Source: Colius striatus (Eukaryota > Chordata > Aves > Coliiformes > Coliidae). From it: a DNA stretch of 64,000 nucleotides. How positions within the stretch are numbered: the stretch's first letter is position 1; every line of letters begins with the position of its first letter. Both the position numbers and the translations under genes were made by a program. Of the stretch, positions 1 to 10,700 are shown in pieces. Location of the stretch: NCBI RefSeq assembly GCF_028858725.1, contig NC_084759.1:96654362-96718361 (forward strand). Direction: 5' to 3'. The notes under the pieces were generated by a model. The model made no database searches, was not told where the DNA came from, and was given only the letters and a program-made list of their open reading frames with translations.

Positions 1-3000
1 AGATGAACAGAACCTGTCTCTGTCAGTGGCAGAATTTTTCAGGCATATGGGACAGCATCCCTGCGATGACAGTGCTGGGTGAGATAAGGTCTCTGTGGAG
101 CACTACGGTGGGGCATAGGAGTTGGTGCAAGGACGCAGGATGTGCAAGAGAAGTCTGATGGAGCAGTCAAACCCAAGCCTGTAACCAAAGGAAACATGAT
201 GGATGATGGGGCTCAGAAGGAGAACAAGAAGGTGAGAAATAATTTGGATTCCTCTCTCCTTTGGAGTGATATTTATTTTGCAAATGACTTTGAAAGAAAA
301 TGCTTGAGCAAGTGGAAAGAGAAAAGGAGAAGAAAAGGATAATTTTGTCTCTTTTACATTTCTTTCAGTTTTTTTTCTAAAGTATCTTCAGAATGAAAGT
401 TTTTCTTGAAGACCTCAACTATTTGTTGGAAGAGCAGAACACTGCTTTGGTGTGGTTATTTTTAAACGATGCTATCAATTTCTGTGTTATCAGGTGTTGC
501 ACACAGGTTATGAAAGACTTAGGGAAGCCTGGGTTATTATCTTTCCATTTGGGGCTTTTGCTACTGTAGTATTCCACAATCTGTGCTGCGATGGTAGAAG
601 GTTGTTGAGAGACAAATGTGGAAAACGCAGCCTTCTCAAATGAAAGCTAACTGCAGCCTGTGGTCTCAACGGAGTAAGAAACTTGCTTAGACTGGATATA
701 GTCTAGTTAAAGTCCTGAGGACAGCACAACACAGTTAAAATTTCTCAGAAAGTGACCAAAGTATTGAAAAAAATCCAGATTTTTCTGTAAAATTCCTGAT
801 TTTCCTACATGTTTGCCTACACTTGTGTTTTGGATGTGATCAAAATATTAGAAGGATATTTTCTGAGTTTCTCAAAAAGAGAAATATGAAATGGATGCAA
901 AATATGAGAGGTGGTTTGCATTCCAAGACTCAGTCATGAGGTCATGACATCAGAGAAGGTTTTAGCTATTAGCCTAATAGTACTATTTAAACTGCAAATT
1001 GCAGAATAATTACACATTATACCTAACTTGAGTTTGATGTTGTGAAACAAGAATAAAGACTTCAAACTCCTGTGAAAGGATTCTGTGTTACCATTTGTAA
1101 TATTAATGTGCTATGGGATAAAAGCAGACTTTAATTACACACACTCCATATCATTCTTAAAGTATTCCAACATACATTACTAATAAATTCATCTAAATAT
1201 TGAAAATGCAAAGAATGAGCATGCAGACATGGCAGCCAGTATGAGCTTAGCAACAGCTCACATTTTAAGGCTCTGGATATTTAAACCTACTTAACTGGAA
1301 GAAAAAAGATTGGCAAGAGACCTGGGCTTTTTCACCACTCCTTTTGAACAAAGCCCAAAAGGAGATTAAAGATTTGAGAATATTGATAACTAGAGAGCAT
1401 CAAGATGAACTGTATTAAGACTTCTCATTTTAAAATATCAGACAGAAATAAAACAACATTCTCTGTAAAGCATGCCATGATTTTTTGGAATAGAGCTTAT
1501 TGAGTGATTTAGTACGTTGCAAGCAACAAAAGAGCTGTATGGATTAGAGCTTACCGTAAAATTAAAAACCTGGAGGATACTTCAGGGAAATTTCAGGTAG
1601 TTAAATTTATTCTGTTATTTTGTGTTATTAAATGGCTACTTTCTAATTCTAAAATATTTTTTCTGAAGTATTTTGAGAATAGGAAATACTTTAAATCTCA
1701 AAGCAGGTGGTTTAAGATTCTTACCCCCTCTGTCAGTTTTCCTGTGGAGAATTGTGAAAACACAACTTCCCATTGCAGGTCTGCTCTGAGCAGTGCAGGA
1801 CATGGGAATAATATGCACAAATGAAACCAGAACTGATAAAAAAATATGGAGTGTTCTTTATTTTAAAGTTTGGCCAGTCTTTGCAGCATTAGAACTAATT
1901 TTAATTTTTCCATAACCACTCATAATTTTTTGAAAATCATCACTCTTTATGCTTGAAGCTGTGGGATACAACATAGATAACAGCTAGCTACGCCCTACAG
2001 CAGAAGCTAGTACCTCTTTCAAGTTTCCTGTAGGCCACTGCAGCCACAGAAGTTTAGGAGGGTTTGAGCCATTCAGGTTTCTACTACTGGTAGCAAGCGT
2101 CTGCAGACCTCAGCCATTCTCTTGCAGTCATCACAAAGCTCTTATTTTCTACTGTTCTGTGCAGTCTATCTTCTTAAGGATATCTTCAAAGAAGCAGAAG
2201 ACTAAAACCAGTGGTATTTTCCGAAGCATATAGTTCTGGTCAATGTCTTATCTCACTGTAATGAAGGTTGAGGTGTCTTTGACTTTTACAGGAACTCATT
2301 TGTGTTGAGGACAAGTGGTTGTGAAAATATCACTAGGTGTATTTTTCTGGTGATTTTTTTTCCTTTTTTTCCTTCAAAATAGTACTATCTTTCAGTTGAG
2401 TGGAACAAACATGACTTCCCTTTGGAAACCCACACTTCCTGTTGTATCACTGTTATTTGCCATGACAGTGTAACTGTAAAAATGAAACTTGCCAGTCCAG
2501 TCAGAGCTACTTCTGCTGCACAGCTTTGTACAGTGGATGAAGGTGTAGCTGAAGGTTTATTAACCAAGCTTAGTGACTGAGATTTTCCCAGATTAGGAGA
2601 TGTATGTCTTCTCTCCTGTATAGTGATTTGAAAGGAAATGGCATTTTATAAAATTATGCCACAGTTACCAAGCCACTCAGTCCAGCCCAGGGTGGTCTCA
2701 CAGATTCCTTTTCTGCCTCCAACATGAGAGCTTATGCTGTAGTTATTAACTATGAGAGTGATTTAATGTAATTGTCACCTTTAGCCAGTGTGACAGAGCA
2801 GGCTGAGTCTGTCTCTCACCCTCTGTTAGGGCATGTCCTGCAGCAGCGAGAGTTGGCAGGTCATGCAGAGCTGTGAAAGCAGATGCAGGGAGGGAGCAGT
2901 GATGCCAACACCCACAGCCGACCCGCAGAGCCAGAGGAGGCATGGGTAGAGCTATGTGCCAGCACAGTGGCAGGGAGCAGGGGACTAGACATGAAAGCTA

Positions 3001-4129
3001 ATGGGAAATGTACTTGCATCACCCAAGGCGGCTGGTAGGGAGCTTGTGCTGCTGGTGGATTTAGCTAAGTTCCTAAGGAAAGGATGTCTCTCAGGTAAAT
3101 AAACACAAACATTGGAGGCAAAAATTCCCCAAGTAGTATGTAAAACATGCAGTAAGAAACGTAAAGTGGGGCACTAACTAGTATCCTGGCTGGGAATCCT
3201 GTGAGAACTCCTGAATAGCCAAAATTGCTCTGTAAACAGTAGAGGCAGGCTTTTCAGGAAACACTTCAGACTGACTGGGAGATGTAGTGTAGATACTTGC
3301 ATTCCCATTGCACTTCAGTGTGTGCTGCAGTTTCTCCAAGGAGTTAATTTCTGGAACAATAGTTAGGCTGGAGAGAAGTGTTAAATAAACAAATATAAAT
3401 TATTTAAATTTTGGATTTCAGCTCTGAAATTTTACTTCTGTTGCTGGGTGGTAGTCATTCTCCTGTTAAGTTTCCTTCTCCTTTTGGATCAGCTCAAGAC
3501 CCATACGTTTACTTTTATAGTGAAGCATTTTGAGTTTCACTGAACCTTTGAAATAGATTTTAAGAATTATTTGAGAACTTAAAGTCATGGGAGGAAACCA
3601 ATTTGCTGGCCAAGTCAAGGACGGGGAGTGTTATAGTACCTGTGCTCAACAGTTCAAAACTGGCCTTTGGTTTTCATCACTTGAACTTTGTGAACTCCTG
3701 ATATCAGGTGAGCAGTGTTGCTGTCCTCTTGCTGAGACTCCTACTATGTCTGAGGAGATGCCTGGTGCAGACACGATTCCTATCCCTCACTTCATTGCAA
3801 AGGTCCAGGCTAGCAAACACATCTCGGAAGATGCTGCTATCCCTCCACCTTGTCTCATGGGTGTCCCTCAGCCTCCAGCTACCATCTGGAGTACCATTGT
3901 CTTTTTCCATATCCAGCTCCCCAAAAAGGGAGAAGTGCATGCACGGGGTTCTCCTGCCCCAGATTTGCCTCTTCTCTGTATGTTAAACCCACTTACAACT
4001 AGGAGGTAACCAGTCAGGAGTTGTGGGGCTGACGGGCACGGAGTGGTGGTGGGAATGCTTCCCCCAGGCCCAGAGGCGCCTCCAGCCTTGTGGGGAGAGA
4101 GAGAGACTCACAGAGGTCGGAACCCTAGC
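1..4129. other. Upstream flank without a recognised gene
   Basis: This AT-rich stretch upstream of the CpG island has no recognised repeat, RNA gene or coding exon. Short open frames occur at chance level. A GC-richer exon-like patch ends at a good donor sequence (AAG then GTGAGA) at 231/232, but I cannot assign it. A frame open over 3587-4009 has no family resemblance. In mammals the 5' end of GRIK1 faces single-exon claudin genes; none is visible in these 4.1 kb. Confidence 0.5.
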
Positions 4130-4256
4130 GGGACCGGGGTCAGGAAGCATCTATGCCCTTCTTCCCGAACCTTGTCCCGATGTCCGTCCCTGCCCGTGTC
4201 CCTGCCCAGCGCGGGCGGCGCGGGTCCGGCCGTGCCGGGGACCAGCAGCACCCATC

Positions 4257-4307
4257 TGTGTGGGTGTGTGAGTTAGTGTGTGCGTGTGCGCCCGTGTGTG
4301 CGTGGTG
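4257..4307. repeat. TG/CG-rich alternating purine-pyrimidine tract
   Basis: A degenerate TG repeat includes an uninterrupted 15-base purine-pyrimidine alternation at 4276-4290 and a second run at 4293-4304, both with CG steps. Tracts of this type are prone to Z-DNA. It lies near the upstream edge of the CpG island. Confidence 0.55.
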
Positions 4308-4383
4308 CCCTGACACGCCACCCGTCCCGGTCAGCGCCCGGAGCCTCTTCGCCCCGCCCGGGGCCGCCCCGCGGGAGGAGCCA

Positions 4384-4403
4384 CCCCCTCCCGTCCCGTC
4401 CCC
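4384..4403 (-). other. G-quadruplex motif, minus strand (C-rich on plus)
   Basis: Four runs of three to five cytosines on the + strand are separated by 1, 2 and 2 bases. The complement is a compact G-quadruplex motif, and the + strand could form an i-motif. It lies in the proximal promoter about 250 bases before the start codon. Confidence 0.5.
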
Positions 4404-4431
4404 TCCTTCCGAACCCGGCGGTGGCGGCGGC

Positions 4432-4458
4432 GGGGGGCGAGGGCAGCGGGGCGGCGGG
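4432..4458 (+). other. G-quadruplex motif, plus strand
   Basis: Four guanine runs (6, 3, 4 and 3 long) separated by 3-4 bases match the G3+N1-7 rule. The motif is on the sense strand, 28 bases downstream of the opposite-strand motif. It could also fold in the mRNA leader if transcription begins upstream of it. Confidence 0.5.
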
Positions 4459-4552
4459 AGCCGCAGGCGGCGAGGCGCGGCGCGGCGCAGCGCGGCGCAG
4501 CGCGGGGCGGCAGCGGCGGGAGCGCGGGCGGCGGGCGCAGAGCCCCCGCACC

Positions 4553-4603
4553 ATGGGCGGACGGCGCGGAGCGGCGGCGCGCAGCCGGCCCCGCCGGGGG
4601 TAG
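4553..4603 (+). other. Upstream ORF in the putative leader, 16 codons
   Basis: An ATG at 4553 sits in GCACCATGG, an essentially optimal start context. It opens a 16-codon, arginine-rich frame ending in TAG at 4601-4603, 49 bases before the receptor start and in a different frame. If the transcript begins upstream of 4553, scanning ribosomes should meet this start first and lower receptor translation. Whether it lies in the transcript is not known. Confidence 0.5.
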
Positions 4604-4638
4604 CCAGCCGCCCGCGCCCCGCACTCGCAGAGCCCGGC

Positions 4639-4647
4639 ATGAACTGA
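4639..4647 (+). other. Minimal two-codon upstream ORF just before the receptor start
   Basis: ATG AAC TGA lies at 4639-4647, with its stop ending five bases before the receptor ATG. The context is moderate (G at -3, A at +4). The distance is too short for ordinary reinitiation after scanning, so it could act as a leaky-scanning checkpoint. The same stop also closes the longer in-frame stretch that starts with the ATG at 4153. Confidence 0.45.
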
Positions 4648-4652
4648 GGAGG

Positions 4653-4791
4653 ATGGCCAGCGCCCTCGGCCCGCGGTGGCCCCTGCGCCCGGCCCCGGGA
4701 GGCGGCGGCGGCGGTGCCGGGGGGCTCCTCTTCGTGCTGCTCTGCGCCTCGGCCGGCCTGCCCCGGAGCGGCCAGCAAGTGCTGCGGATCG
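4653..4791 (+). CDS. GRIK1: First coding exon of a kainate-type ionotropic glutamate receptor subunit, most likely GRIK1 (GluK1); partial
   Basis: GRIK1 encodes a subunit of tetrameric, glutamate-gated kainate channels in neuronal membranes. Only the N-terminus is here: 46 codons plus one base. Residues 1-15 include three arginines, residues 16-21 are six glycines, and residues 25-36 (LLFVLLCASAGL) form the hydrophobic core of a signal peptide. An A-S-A motif at 32-34 suggests cleavage after A34. The exon ends QQVLRI plus the first base of a glycine codon, at a GTGAGT donor (4792-4797). In this family VLRIG begins the amino-terminal domain and is followed by GIFE in the next exon. GRIK2 reads VLRFG here and GRIK3 VIRIG, so GRIK1 is the best fit. 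The start ATG has A at -3 and G at +4 and follows an in-frame stop. The family call rests on few residues plus signal peptide, splice phase and long-intron architecture; exon 2 is not visible. Confidence 0.72.
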
Positions 4792-4797
4792 GTGAGT

Positions 4798-7700
4798 GCC
4801 GCCCGCGGGCCCTGCGCGCTCCATTCGGCTCCGCGGGCACCGCCGGCCCCCGCCGCCGGGGGCTTCTCCCTTCCTTTCCCTCCTGCCCCGACTGCTGCGG
4901 CGATGCTCGCTGGTGCCGGGGCAGCAGGACCTGGGTACCTCCTGCGGGGCTCGGCGCAGCCCTCAGGGAGCCGCCGCACTGGGGCTGCGGGCGGCACCGG
5001 CCGGGCCAGGCTGCCCCCCTCCAGAGACTTTCCTCGGCGTGAGGTTTGTCCTGAGAGCGGGGTGCATCCCTCCTCGTTTTCCCCGCAGCTGGGCTCCGCG
5101 AAGCTCCGCGGGTGCAGCTCCCGAAAGTTTGCCCCGGTGCGCGGAGAGGGGATGCGGGGAAGTTGAGAGCGGGGATCCCCGAGGAGCGGAGCCGGGGAAG
5201 GGGATGGGGCCGGGGCGAGCACCCTGGGAGCCTCTCGGGGCTGGCGGCCGAGGAGTGTGTCAAGGCACATCCGAAGCGCTCCGCGGCAGCGGGTGCAAAG
5301 TGCGCCCAAAGCCAGTCGAACACCACTCCCCCCCGCCGGAGTACTTTAGTGACCATAAAATACGTGCCGAAAAGTGCTTAAGGTTTCCCGGGTCGACTGG
5401 AGAGCGAGCAGCAGTAGCTCGGGAAGGATAACTTGTTTTGGATGGGGGACGTGCTTTCCCTCCTTTGCCCTCTCTCCCATCCCTAACCCCGGGCTGCGGG
5501 AAGCTCCGCGAGTGCTGTATATACCTGTAGTGCCAGAAAACAGGAATTTATTTTTAAGTAGAAAACTCTGCACCATGGAAACGGGGCTCGGTTCACAGGA
5601 AGCCACTCTCCCTACAGTGGGTTTCTTGTGTCAGTCAAGCGAGACGGTGAATACAAAGTATCAAAAGAGTTAGGGGTTAGGAAAACTGTCAAAAAGATGT
5701 AGGCAGAATCTGTCACACTTCTGTTTCTCTGCCTATCCTTCTTTTGCTTGACAAACAACATGAAGGAAAAATAGAGAAAAGAAGCTGTTGATGCCATCCA
5801 GGGAGATGCATTTCTAAAGGCAAAGTAAAAGATTGATGTCTTTTGACCTGGCAAGTGTTAACCTCGCTCAGCTTCCCTCACATGAGTGTCCCTTGAAACT
5901 CAAGTGGAAGGCTCCAAACATACTTAGAGAACAAGGGACCTGATGATGACTGAACATTTACATAAATTAAGGGGCGCAGTCCCTCAAAGTGCGGAGTAAA
6001 GGCAAAGGTGTGGCATGGGGGCGGGGGGCGGTGGGAAGGAGAAAAACTGAAGACACTCAGCACCTTGCAGCTGAAAATCTGTAAGTTCATAACTGTGCAT
6101 ATTCAGTGTACACTCAGTTTTTTGTCATGGAATGCAGGTGAAGTTTGATGTTTCTCTCCACTACAGTGTAACCGTGCCTCTTTTGGAGATGAGGAAAATG
6201 CCTGTGCACAGGCACAGAGGACACAGTACATAAAGCTTTATGCTCTGAGAGACAGGTAAATTCAGGGCCAATGGAACTTGTGGAGAAAGTAACCATGTTC
6301 AAATAACTGAGCTGCATCTGGATGCTTTGGAAATACACAAGCATCATCAATGCTACTACGCAGCCTTAACTTGCTTAGGTTTAAATGGGAATAGCCTCTG
6401 AAGGAAAAAGGAGCATGACAAAAGAGATTAAAGGGAAACATGTTTCCTTGAACACAGTCTAAATGCTTATCTCTGTGCCTCGTGAAACCTCGGCTTCATA
6501 GCTGACATCAGCATTGCAGGGACCTAGGCAGAGATTTAGGGAGTGCACTCCTCTCTGCCAACCTCCTCGTTGCATAGCTTGCTTTGCTGCTTTTGTTTGG
6601 TCTAGCAAGTCGCCCAGGCAATTGCCCACGTTGCTTTTCCTTAAAATTGCTCTGCGTGGTTTGTAGACTCTCTGCTGCAAGATCTGTGTGTATCTGTAGC
6701 TCAGGTTCACTCCATCAGTGCATGCAGCGATGGTACCCTGACACTGATTCAAGTCTGTTACTTCCTGCACAATAAATATAATGCTAAGTATGACAAACTG
6801 CTCAGCTTTCAATCACAGCCACCAAATACACATCCAAAGAGATATTGCCAGAGAATATTGCTCCTTGTGTGTTACATGATTGTAAATGCATCAAATATTA
6901 AATGTATTCTTATTACTATAGCTATCCTGCCTATAAAGTAATGATGTTATAAAATATTAATCCTTCTCATCCATTAACAGTAGCAAGTCTCTCCATGGAA
7001 TCTGTCACTCTTAGAGGTGACAAACAGAAGTAATGGCAATAGCTCCTCCAACACTTTTTGTGCTAACGTAATAAAGTCATCCCAAAGCATTTCTGGCAGT
7101 GAAGAAAATGCTATTAAGCCATCAGATTTTCTTTTTCATGTTTTAGTTAATTAAGGAAAGGAAAGCACTGCTATACAATGGTGTAGCAGTTTGCTCCTGA
7201 ATTAATACACTGGTAGTTTAATTGTATTTTCCCTGTTAGGGAGCGTTAGGATTTTTTTAATTATTATTATTATTTTCTGGCTTATAATACAAATGAATGG
7301 ATTCTCTTGGTGGCATTTAATTAGTTGAGAAAGGACATGTGAGTGATGGAAGTTCTAGCTATTTCTCAGCATCTAGCTAATGACTACTTTTCTAAGTCTC
7401 TGAAAAAGAAAATGAGAGATGGTAATATGACCAGTAAAACTAACTTATTAGAATAAAACCAATGGATTTTGAGATGATATAGTTTTCAGTTTCAGGTAAC
7501 ATAATACTTGAAATTTAGTGTCTTGCTGAGTATTTTTTTCACATTCACGTTAAAAAGCTTTTCCTTTGATATATGAACTAATAGAGCTGTCCAAGAAAAT
7601 ATCATCTGTATCTACACATAAGCCACTAAACTGTGTTATATAAAGGTATATTTAAAGTTCATAACCCTAATAATTTTGATTTAATACCAAGGAATTCCTA

Positions 7701-10700
7701 GTTTTTACACCGAATCAACTTCACCTTCTTATCTATCCTACTTGTACCGCTTATATAAAATAAATGAATTCAAATAACAAAAGGAAGGATATATATCAAG
7801 ACAAGCAGGTGCTAAGTTGCAGAAGCAGCTTCTCAAGCACTGAAATCCCAGCAGGAGCCAAATTTATTTGTTAACAGTGGACGTAAAGCTTTCTCATTTC
7901 TTACTGTAGGTCCTTAAGGCCATTACGACTTCTGACTAGGTTATAAGAATATACTTCAATGATATTAAATGAAAAATTATCAATGATAATCAAGCTACAT
8001 CTGCATTTGAACTAACCTAGAGTTGAGAAACTATGCAAGTTATATGTGAACATATCACTGGAGTTAATTAAAAAGGGAATGTGTCAGTTTTCAACAAATA
8101 CCTGTAGGAAATTATATTGTTATGAATCTTGGAGTTAATCTCTAAAATTAACAACAGCATTGAGCAAATGAACATTTTTGAAGTTTCATAAAAATTGCTT
8201 TAGATGATGATATAGATACCCTTCAGTTTGTACCAGAAGTAATTTTCAATAATTTGTGTGTTTCTGTCGTTAAGTGGATGATTTGACTATTTAAGCATGG
8301 GTTCATACTCTGCACTGCTTTATTCCTTACTTAAGGAGAGCTACCAATGGTTTAGTGAACTGTGTTTTCAATGATGCAAGATTAGTCCCATAATATTTAT
8401 CTCCACTTGAGAAATATAGATTTAAACAGACACACATAAGTCAACCTGACATGCAAGCTCAAATTTTCAATGTACATTTCAAAATAAACATCTATATTTT
8501 CCTGAGGAAGGCTAGACCTGTGAGGTTTTTTTCCTGCATAATATTACTGTTCCCACACTGTGAGTGATAAAGACAAAAGCCTCATAGCTCTCCCTGCAAA
8601 TTTGACAATTTTTATCAAGTCTTTTTGAGATTTGGGTTGTGAAAGAAATAATATTAATACACATTTGAGCTTCATAAGTGTTACATGGCAAAGACTGTAT
8701 TTAGAAAGTCTCTGTTTTGTTTGAACATCACTAAAAGTGTTAATTTTCAAAAGTGTTTCTTAGCAGGTGTCTACAAGTTATTCTGTTCCATAATATTGTA
8801 GGAAGTGAGACTTACTTTCTCTCATTAGGTGATGAGGCATTACCTACATTTTGTCCACTAGATCCTGAATTCTCAGTGGTTTGTTATTTTGGTGTAGTAC
8901 AATTTGCCTATATTTCCTCATTCTACACTTAACAGAAAACTATTTTCCTACAGACATTTCTAAAGAATTCCTACCAAAATGGCCAAACATTAATTTTTGT
9001 GCATCTTCCTCCTCATTGGATTTGACAGTACTGTGAACATGTGTGACGGTGCAAGGTTTGGCTTGTGTGCTTTAAATGGTCAGTCAAGTTAAAAATACTC
9101 TATAAAAGGCAGATGAAAAATGTGCTACCAGCAAGGCACTCCAGCAAGTCCATACTTGTGCAACGAAATTTCAATGGCCTCAATGGAAGGAAGCTCAGGG
9201 GAAACACTTGACCACGTTTCACACTAAATTATTAAAATCAAAATATCATCAGTTATTTTTTTGTATTCTACCATTCAGGCTTAATGATGCAGAGGAGTGG
9301 ATTACTTTGGATTCCATACCATTGTATTTCCAGGCTGTTATACCCTGGAAGGCGTTTGCTGTACTGAGTTCCTCTGTTGGGGAATATTAAGAAGTTGTGA
9401 AGCCAGTACTCAGCTGATGTAACTAGGCATCCTTTTATTGAACTCAAGAGAGCTATGTCAGTTTTAATTGCCTGAAAAGCTGCCTGGACATACTTAATAT
9501 ATTGAGAATGATGAAACTTTTGTAATTCCCCTGACTGACCTACCTACTTACCACCCTCCCTAATGATGAGTAGGATCCAACAAAATCACATCCTCTGCAT
9601 CTTTATCTCTCATACAAATACACTCTACAGAGCATTTCTGGAGTTTATTCTCAAAGCTGAGGAGCAGTGGTCATGGAGTGCATGAAGCTCGACAGTGTTA
9701 CGATGACCTGCTACACTATCAGCTCTTGATGCTTCAGTATGAATATTTGCTGGGTGGCTGTGCTGTGGCCAGAATGTCCTTTTTGCCAGGACCGTGTAAA
9801 ATGCTCCTCAGTATTTGAAGAAACTGTAGAGGGGACCTTCACTTTCCAGAAAATTGATGGTTTGTGTCTCTGTCGTCAGAATACACCTATGCCCTAAATA
9901 TCTGCTATAGCGTGAAATAGATGAGCTGTAAAGGCGCGTGATAATATTCAGATAGGCTGTAATATTTTGGCCTGATGATTATGCAGCAGCTACCAGACAC
10001 TCAGGGCTATGTTAACAAAAAACACTGAGCTTGAGTTACTTCTGTCCTGGAGCACTTGTCAGTAAAGGTTGATGGAGTGCAACAAAGAAAAGGTCCTGAG
10101 ACCAGAAAATGAAATCTAAGGAAGCAAGGCTGGATTTGCCTAGTTTAGACCAGAGCTAGGATGGTTCAGACAGTACTGAAGGAGAAAAAAGCATTTTAAA
10201 ATACATCATGATGATATGTTAGTCCTGCATTTCACATCTTGGGAGATATGAGGTTAACTATGTCAAATTTCATGTAGCTATCTTGTTGAAAAATCAGGTG
10301 GGTTATAAGAAAATGATATGGAAGGCAAACCAGGACATTGGTATCTATGCTGTAGTATTTTATTTTTCCCTCTTAAACAAGGTGTATCCTAATGTGCCCC
10401 TGTGCAAAATAGATCTGTAGTGCTGCAGTGAGCTCCAGGTGGGCAGATAAATAGGACATCCTCCTGTGGTTCACCAAAGGTTCAGTTGTATTTATGTAAC
10501 ACAAGTGCATCAGTTCAGAGAGTTAAGATTTTGGTAAAATACAGGATGAAATCTTCAAAACCATGAAACTGATGAAATACTACCAAAGGATAACAGATAT
10601 TCATCATTTTTTTTTTATGCAAAATGGTTGATACTTAGCCTAGTACTTTTTCAATTAACAATTCATACACGGTACAGTGATCATTGCTGGAGGAACAATC

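Larger units (their letters stand above)
4330..4652 (+). promoter_or_regulatory. Putative TATA-less GC-rich core promoter and 5' leader of the GRIK1-like gene
   Basis: No TATA box is visible upstream of the first coding exon. GC boxes (GGGCGG or its complement) and GGC/GCG runs fill the region, including a tandem pair of the 10-mer CGCGGCGCAG at 4481-4500. The start site cannot be placed from sequence alone; GC-rich promoters of this kind usually start at dispersed sites. The leader probably includes at least the last 100 bases before the ATG, which contain one short uORF and one minimal uORF. Transcription from farther up would add a much longer frame from an ATG at 4153. Confidence 0.5.
4130..5330. 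promoter_or_regulatory. CpG island over promoter, leader, exon 1 and start of intron 1
   Basis: The base composition changes abruptly from AT-rich flanks to strongly GC-rich, CpG-dense sequence between about 4.13 and 5.33 kb. The densest part, 4330-4850, holds many CGG/GCG units and several GC boxes. Such islands usually mark vertebrate promoters, and the position over the first exon fits. The edges are judged by eye. Because stop codons are scarce in this composition, long open frames appear on both strands; I do not treat them as genes. Confidence 0.85.

Noticed and set aside
3587..4009. A 140-codon sense frame upstream of the promoter
   Set aside because: No recognisable domain; overlapping open frames in both other directions point to chance.
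4153..4647. A 164-codon sense frame ending just before the receptor ATG
   Set aside because: The composition is CpG-island-like and it ends in low-complexity Gly/Arg/Ala. It would count as a long uORF only if transcription began upstream of 4153, for which there is no evidence.
4653..4791. Alternative assignment of exon 1 to GRIK2, GRIK3, GRIK4, GRIA or GRID
   Set aside because: The VLRIG end fits GRIK1; the others I know read VLRFG, VIRIG, SLRIA, IQIGG or IHIGA at this point. Confirmation needs alignment of exon 2 onward.
4140..5356. Long open frames on the minus strand (up to 389 codons) across the CpG island
   Set aside because: They are rich in Ala, Arg, Pro and Gly, overlap the sense exon and its donor, and exist because GC-rich sequence lacks stop codons. 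No family resemblance.
4796..5431. Open frames running from exon 1 into the intron
   Set aside because: They read through a strong GTGAGT donor and are GC-composition artefacts.
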